A stretch of DNA of 10,846 nucleotides from DASWVC01 sp036401335 (lineage in GTDB: Bacteria > Verrucomicrobiota > Verrucomicrobiia > Chthoniobacterales > JAFAMB01), in the NCBI GenBank assembly GCA_036401335.1, contig DASWVC010000026.1, positions 1 through 10,846 on the forward strand. The letters are read 5' to 3'. Every line of letters starts with the position of its first letter. The stretch's first letter is position 1. Below the pieces are notes generated by a model. That model did no database searches. It worked only from the letters and a program-made list of their open reading frames with translations, and was not told where the DNA came from. Below are positions 10,501 through 10,846 of the stretch, one piece after another. The translations under genes and the position numbers were made by a program.

Positions 10501-10846
10501 GGCTCACTATGTTCCCGGCGACGTTTCCAGCCGGGACGATGCCGCCGGAATGGTTCGGGCTGCCCGCGAGCGATTCGGCCCTCTGAACGGGGTGATCCAC
10601 GCCGCCGGTGTTCTGCACGACGGATTTCTGCTGAGAAAAAGCCTTTCCGATTTCGCCGCGGTCCTTGCCGCGAAGGTTCACGGCACGGTTCTCCTGGATG
10701 AGATGACCGCGGGCGAGCCGTTGGACTTCTTCGCGCTTTTCTCCTCAACGGCCGGGGCGTTCGGGAACGTCGGGCAATCCGATTACGCCTACGCCAGCGC
10801 GTTCCTGGACCGGTTCGCCGACGCCCGCGAACGCCGGCGTTCAGAT
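1547..10846 (+). CDS. Trans-AT type I polyketide synthase, multimodular: MT-like/ACP - KS/DH/KR/ACP - KS/DH*/KR (3' end outside window)
   Basis: There are 3100 codons from ATG 1547 to the right edge with no stop in frame. Domain order by residue: degenerate methyltransferase-like core 22-182; ACP1 234-308 (Ser269); linker; KS1 369-792 (Cys538, His673, His713); post-KS linker to 964; DH1 978-1252 (His1009, Asp1169); KR1 1256-1692 (Lys1574, Ser1598, Tyr1611, Asn1615); ACP2 1745-1814 (Ser1775); Pro-rich linker; KS2 1855-2278 (Cys2023, His2158, His2197); post-KS linker to 2445; DH2 2462-2721 (degenerate); KR2 2729 to the edge (Lys3043, Ser3067, Tyr3080). No AT domain with a GHSxG motif is present, so malonyl units must come from a discrete AT. 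It acts in the cytoplasm as one protein of an assembly line and follows the preceding PKS by 10 bases. Unusual points are the split first module, the MT remnant and the dead-looking DH2. Final product unknown. Confidence 0.97.
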   Translation, partial: MITSENSQGDLPVAKPLLAGVRQLLTRRTPSKPATILLAGELPFPLLRLLSAEVNAAGGRLHCTLVFPTEQTLHGWRATADDTAAFDARAFCLNEEVTGFPLGALDLIAVVADEATLPHRVAVGLKPLLKKGGCLLVQSASSAGIAWQQALRRAGFRGLYARSDSVPAGMSGFEVLVCSSDGIFETNPVVAEASAAVVNRPGIAISPAGYGDTRSSPPPDPAPRVRTSGRIPVLPVIQATLAAILESMLRLTPGDLDPLAPFTDYGVDSIGGVAFVKELNRQLQIELNPTVLFNHASVEKLSTFISEQCCPSMREPEKTDGSAQRDPSPGQTTPEPPSDDRVATPAQGEVALVSPVHSARSGQPGAPTDIAVIGMSGRFPQADDVDSLWRILFAGKSAITEIPAERWDHRRVYEAGSHDANKAKSKWGGFLNDADKFDPLFFNISGREAEVMDPQQRLFLEQSYRALEDAGYAGPSTVRRCGVFAGVEPGDYLQLLMALQGQSENLPVFQGNAESILAARISYFLDLNGPSLAVNTACSSSLVAVHLACRSLLNGECDMALAGGVRVFASEKAYLALGNMGMLSPDGQCKTFDEAANGFVPGEAVAVAVLKPLVAAVRDGDHIYGVIKGSAVNQDGRTNGITAPSSVSQCAVQFEVYRKFNLDPGTFQYVEAHGTGTKLGDPIEVEALTNSFRQFTAEKQFCAIGSLKTNLGHTMAAAGICGLVKVLLCLRHGQIPASLNLRQTNPYIDFEHSPFFVNTILRPWPANSTGRRRAALSSFGFSGTNCHLVVEEHTPDRYRPNLSKPAYLFPLSAKTPEALQASVERLSLWAGEQGEAIALEDVSHTLTTGRGHFECRCVFVAGSIAEFRATLGQLARRKAVESVWWSEPAGCARPDALLRQTMAFLQRDLQAARQAGDAAYRDRLAAIAGSYAKGADLDVQCLHDGEARRRIPLPGYPFARERYWISEDGTVSSPSPDRLHPLVHRNASTLDQVQFISRFDGSEFFFADHQVRGENILPGVAYFEMVLVAARLAAGSDQFRFEGVTWLRPLTALRGREVTLRLTPKGEKTEFEVASGDDKAVHARGTFCHDGAPLPDGEEFSAIRARCPRVESPAALYGRCEAAGLALGDGLRTIREIWVGENEALARLELSSSAQKGAVGFSLHPGLLDGALQLTAVLGKGEAAGLPVPFQIDDVRFGTLGSRCYAHVVLGPQHRGLLSCEVRLQDESGRTLVHLRGVTMRVLASPGTKPGRALTYLRPVWLPKALARPGPAGIAGRLFLFSNAGSLDREIAACAPNLEIVHIRFGDDFRQDGRNVSLRPDRADDFSRLLERGQPDYVVHTWSSTSESVDDFCRRRLPSVFHLCRAQALQGMTRPVRILFVYPPETNPAHAAVSGFAQTLRQEQPAFTFKLLETERTDASRLLDELLQEELDLQVREPDGSRAIKSFEIFTPQESGRSCWRERGVYLITGAFGNIGRLFARHLAEQHQARLILLGRSKPGPESNEFAEELERFGAEVLTVQADVTDQGQVQEAVTAGKQRFQGLHGVIHAAGLISDEFLLKKSWQDFDRVLRPKVHGTLILDEATRDERLDFFALFSSISGVFGNIGQSDYAYANAFLDEFARWREQRRALGQRSGRTASINWPLWRTGSRGDGLGLEAKRMSDAGLTALDAQAGLAVFETALNTLEPQVMVLAGEADSIRKLLSPPGPTAAEPPKPRSPGHSPPGAGKPGEGTPDPDATRRALAYLTGRLARLIKLPVSRIQPNDSFEKFGIDSVMVLEFTRVLEQDFGELSKTLLFEHQTVAELAAHFVANRPDQLRRQTAPDLPEPTVALPPVPEPVPEPVASSQTQIDPEEIAIVGVFGRYPMAENLEEFWTNLRAGKDCIVEIPRERWDHRLFYDPVPGTLGKTQNKWGGFLKDIERFDAPFFSITPREAFVIDPQERIFLETVWRTVEDAGYRRSALAGKEVGVFVGVMYGEYQLYGAGDVAAGSTFPFSSSYASIANRVSYSFNWHGPSIAIDTMCSSSLTAIHLACESLRRGESELAVAGGVNATLHPHKDALLSPGGFASSEGKCRSFGEGGNGYVPGEGVGAVLLKPLAAALADHDHVYAIVKATSVNHGGKTNGYTVPNPKAQADLISTALARGRVDPGTVNYIEAHGTGTPLGDPIEITGLTRAFGAGGKPHSCAVGSVKSNIGHLESAAGIAGVTKVLLQMQHGEIVPSLHSAKLNPNIDFANSAFYVPQHVEEWKPAADGLSVRRAGVSSFGAGGANAHVMLAEFPAARAAEQNDPTIPGPFLLTLSARTEERLRAQAEQLLDHLPRLQERRTRLADVAYTLQVGREPFVERLALIIEDWEDAASKLRNFLYGAVHPDVMRGTLQTSGDDRETLLSGEEGRAFLAELIRQRKWQKLARAWVDGEEINWPEPGPGWRRLSLPGYPFAGERYWAPEKLALPSKAAESLPRLHPLIHRNVSDVGGLAFLTCLDPEEPSGTHRPLGPISLLEMGAVAARLSSPQKSWQFKDLVWGKPQDLTGPLTLLTRVVTDGTHLLVEIAVRDGAILLQGTAVPGSNLPGESLDRIRQRCLEPVLPQALAAILPRDLPAIPDPVQVFPELWRGPGELLIRFRRDPFDAHGSADCDLPPVLLQMAIEAAQLLPGGTPRSSAAPFSLKSFLISRVPAGGWCHLAGSRGPGGEQTLQITIFSDGGELNTQLHKLVLRDTGDAETSDALWLRPVWKERPAPNPVLQRGRLLLLDPTGEFETAIRTQYPDLSVFRVAPGRRYSEGDGLIEIDPTAESDYRRLVQNLRPDLIVHRWADESDTLEVALERGVFSLVHLTRALLGEPLESEKRLLFFGPRDAGPASRAVSAYAKTLALEQPRLQLRVLETDSAAACMLEEFFAPPDEREIRSQDDRREVLLFEPAEPPAEMTAPLREGGVYLVTGGLGGLGTIVAEHLAAKYRARLLLTGRTPLNEAGQNRLDQLERAGGKAHYVPGDVSSRDDAAGMVRAARERFGPLNGVIHAAGVLHDGFLLRKSLSDFAAVLAAKVHGTVLLDEMTAGEPLDFFALFSSTAGAFGNVGQSDYAYASAFLDRFADARERRRSD
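1610..2092 (+). other. Degenerate methyltransferase-like segment at the PKS N-terminus
   Basis: Residues about 22-182 follow the strand pattern of a PKS C-methyltransferase Rossmann core. ILLAGELPF (36-44) sits where the SAM-binding motif should be, GALDLIAVVAD (103-113) resembles the acidic strand, LLKKGGCLLVQ (128-138) resembles the LLKPGGxLLL strand, and FEVLVCSSDG (173-182) resembles the terminal strand. The GxGxG SAM loop is not recognisable. The segment is about 160 residues against roughly 300 or more for an intact PKS MT, and the N-terminal cap is missing. Its position between a KR and an ACP is where trans-AT PKSs carry a C-methyltransferase. It is probably an inactive remnant kept as a structural or docking piece. 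Assignment rests on motif order only. Confidence 0.55.
2246..2470 (+). other. Acyl carrier protein domain ACP1
   Basis: Residues about 234-308 form a carrier domain with the phosphopantetheine attachment motif GVDSIGG, Ser269 being the modified residue. Helices two and three follow (VKELN, then FNHASVEKLSTFI). It should carry the chain processed by the KR of the preceding protein and pass it to KS1. The Trp six residues after the Ser, which marks ACPs that recruit beta-branching enzymes, is absent (Phe275), so beta-branching at this module is not predicted. Confidence 0.92.
2471..2650 (+). other. Interdomain linker between ACP1 and KS1
   Basis: Sixty residues (309-368) are rich in Pro, Ser, Gln and charged residues and show no domain motif. 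This is a typical flexible tether between a carrier protein and the next KS. No separate gene or regulatory site is seen in it. Confidence 0.7.
2651..3922 (+). other. Ketosynthase domain KS1
   Basis: Residues 369-792 form a full-length condensing enzyme, opening with DIAVIGMSGRFP and closing with SSFGFSGTNCH. The catalytic triad is complete: Cys538 in TACSSSL, His673 in EAHGTGT and His713 in NLGHTMAAAG. The 135- and 40-residue spacings are canonical. It accepts the chain from ACP1 on Cys538 and condenses it with malonyl-ACP2. The active-site context differs from KS2 (TAC here, TMC there), so the two probably belong to different trans-AT KS clades. Substrate clade was not assigned. Confidence 0.95.
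3923..4438 (+). other. Post-KS linker (trans-AT docking region), module 1
   Basis: Residues 793-964 replace the AT domain of a cis-AT module. The segment begins like a KS-AT linker (FPLSAKTPEAL, then VSHTLTTGRGHFE) and ends like a post-AT linker with PLPGYPFARERYW (952-964). No GHSxG nucleophile motif or other AT signature lies between them. This flanking remnant is characteristic of trans-AT synthases and is thought to be where the free AT docks. Confidence 0.88.
4478..5302 (+). other. Dehydratase domain DH1, apparently active
   Basis: Residues 978-1252 form a double-hotdog DH. The first motif HxxxGxxxxP is intact with His1009, Gly1013 and Pro1018. The second is intact with HPGLLDGALQ, giving catalytic Asp1169 and Gln1173. 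It should dehydrate the beta-hydroxyl made by KR1 to an enoyl thioester. One oddity is the LGDGL segment (about 4924-4938) where many DHs have YGPxF; this motif is structural, so activity is still expected. Confidence 0.88.
5312..6622 (+). other. Ketoreductase domain KR1
   Basis: The structural half starts at YLRPVW (1256-1261). The catalytic half has the cofactor loop GAFGNIG (1470-1476) and the complete tetrad Lys1574, Ser1598, Tyr1611, Asn1615, with canonical spacing 24, 13 and 4. Asp1556 matches the invariant Asp of the B-type LDD motif, predicting a D-hydroxyl, which usually leads to an E double bond after dehydration. It works on chains carried by ACP2, with DH1 acting next. Confidence 0.93.
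6623..6778 (+). other. Linker between KR1 and ACP2, Pro/Gly-rich
   Basis: Residues about 1693-1744 are dominated by Pro, Gly and charged residues (for example PPGPTAAEPPKP) and contain no MT or enoylreductase motif. It is likely an unstructured tether giving ACP2 mobility. Confidence 0.65.
6779..6988 (+). other. Acyl carrier protein domain ACP2
   Basis: Residues 1745-1814 form a carrier domain with the attachment motif FGIDSVMV, Ser1775 being phosphopantetheinylated. Helix three is FEHQTVAELAAHF. It holds the malonyl extender and the chain for KS1, KR1 and DH1. The position six residues after the Ser is Phe, not the Trp of beta-branching ACPs. It is a single ACP, not a tandem. Confidence 0.92.
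6989..7108 (+). other. Pro-Glu-rich linker between ACP2 and KS2
   Basis: Forty residues with a short VPEP repeat (PPVPEPVPEPVA at 1834-1845) separate the carrier protein from KS2. Such stiff Pro-rich spacers commonly join modules. No other signal is seen. Confidence 0.7.
7109..8380 (+). other. Ketosynthase domain KS2
   Basis: Residues 1855-2278 open with EIAIVGVFGRYP and close with SSFGAGGANAH. Catalytic residues are Cys2023 in DTMCSSSL, His2158 in EAHGTGT and His2197 in NIGHLESAAG. The segments MYGEYQLYG, GGFASSEGKCRSFGEGG and NHGGKTNGYTVPNP are typical of trans-AT KSs. It should elongate the enoyl chain delivered from ACP2. It is a condensing KS, not a KS0, because the Cys and both His residues are present. 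Confidence 0.95.
8381..8881 (+). other. Post-KS linker (trans-AT docking region), module 2
   Basis: Residues 2279-2445 show the same arrangement as the linker after KS1: a KS-AT linker-like start (LLTLSARTEERL, then VAYTLQVGREPFVERLAL), a charged middle, and the terminal SLPGYPFAGERYW. No AT active-site motif is present. It independently supports the trans-AT assignment. Confidence 0.88.
8930..9709 (+). other. Dehydratase domain DH2, catalytically degenerate
   Basis: Residues 2462-2721 start with RLHPLIHRN, as in DH1, and align with DH1 along their length (for example IRQRC against IRARC). In the first motif His2492 and Gly2496 remain, but about five residues are missing against DH1, removing the conserved Pro. 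His to the following EM is 10 residues here and 15 in DH1. In the second motif the HPxxLDGALQ region reads LPPVLLQMAIE, so the catalytic Asp is Gln2644. It probably cannot dehydrate and survives as a scaffold, leaving the KR2 hydroxyl in place. Confidence 0.82.
9731..10846 (+). other. Ketoreductase domain KR2, truncated by the window edge
   Basis: The structural half starts at LRPVWK (2729-2734). The catalytic half has the textbook cofactor loop TGGLGGLG (2938-2945), Lys3043, Ser3067 and Tyr3080. The fourth tetrad position is Ser3084 (YAYAS) instead of Asn. Asp3025 keeps the B-type signature (VLHD), predicting a D-hydroxyl. The region around Ser and Tyr is nearly the same as in KR1, suggesting duplication or gene conversion. 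The end of the domain and what follows it are not visible. Confidence 0.9.

Noticed and set aside
8255..10681. Long open frames on the minus strand (about 8255-9229, 324 codons, and 9662-10681, 339 codons)
   Set aside because: They lie wholly inside DH2/KR2 coding sequence on the other strand, show no recognisable domain, and are a common effect of GC-rich codon bias.
1..10846. CRISPR arrays, tRNA/rRNA, insertion sequences, attachment sites
   Set aside because: No spaced direct repeats, RNA gene motifs, transposase signatures or terminal inverted repeats were seen. Repeated similarity is explained by homologous PKS domains.

Overview
The whole window is coding on the + strand and holds parts of two adjacent giant modular polyketide synthase (PKS) genes. 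The first gene enters from the left edge and ends at 1536. The second starts at 1547 and is still open at the right edge after 3100 codons. Two complete ketosynthase (KS) domains are present, but no acyltransferase (AT) lies between either KS and the dehydratase (DH) after it. In its place are roughly 165-170 residue post-KS linkers that end in the LPGYPF/ERYW motif. This is the layout of a trans-AT PKS, in which a free-standing AT encoded elsewhere loads all carrier proteins. The DNA is GC-rich (about 60% by eye) with GC-rich codon choice throughout. Trans-AT PKSs occur in proteobacteria, myxobacteria, acidobacteria, verrucomicrobia, cyanobacteria and uncultivated symbionts. Nothing here fixes the taxon beyond a GC-rich bacterium.

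Layout: (1) 1-1536, the C-terminal part of an upstream PKS, made of a ketoreductase (KR) with its structural subdomain, then a stop with no carrier protein. (2) 1547-2650, the N-terminus of the second PKS: a short, degenerate methyltransferase-like core, an acyl carrier protein (ACP, Ser269) and a linker. The upstream module therefore appears split between two polypeptides, KR at the end of one and MT-like/ACP at the start of the next. (3) 2651-6988, a complete module KS1 - linker - DH1 - KR1 - ACP2 with intact main catalytic motifs. (4) 6989-7108, a Pro/Glu-rich linker. (5) 7109-10846, a second module KS2 - linker - DH2 - KR2, cut by the window edge inside KR2. DH2 has lost both catalytic motifs.

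How they work together (inference): the chain is reduced by the KR of the first protein while held on the ACP of the second protein, then passed to KS1. Module KS1-DH1-KR1-ACP2 should add two carbons and form a double bond, probably E because KR1 keeps the B-type Asp. Module KS2-DH2-KR2 should add two carbons and stop at a beta-hydroxyl because DH2 looks dead. No transport, regulatory, tailoring, RNA or mobile-element feature is visible. The two genes are 10 bases apart and are almost certainly cotranscribed, with their promoter and terminator outside the window.
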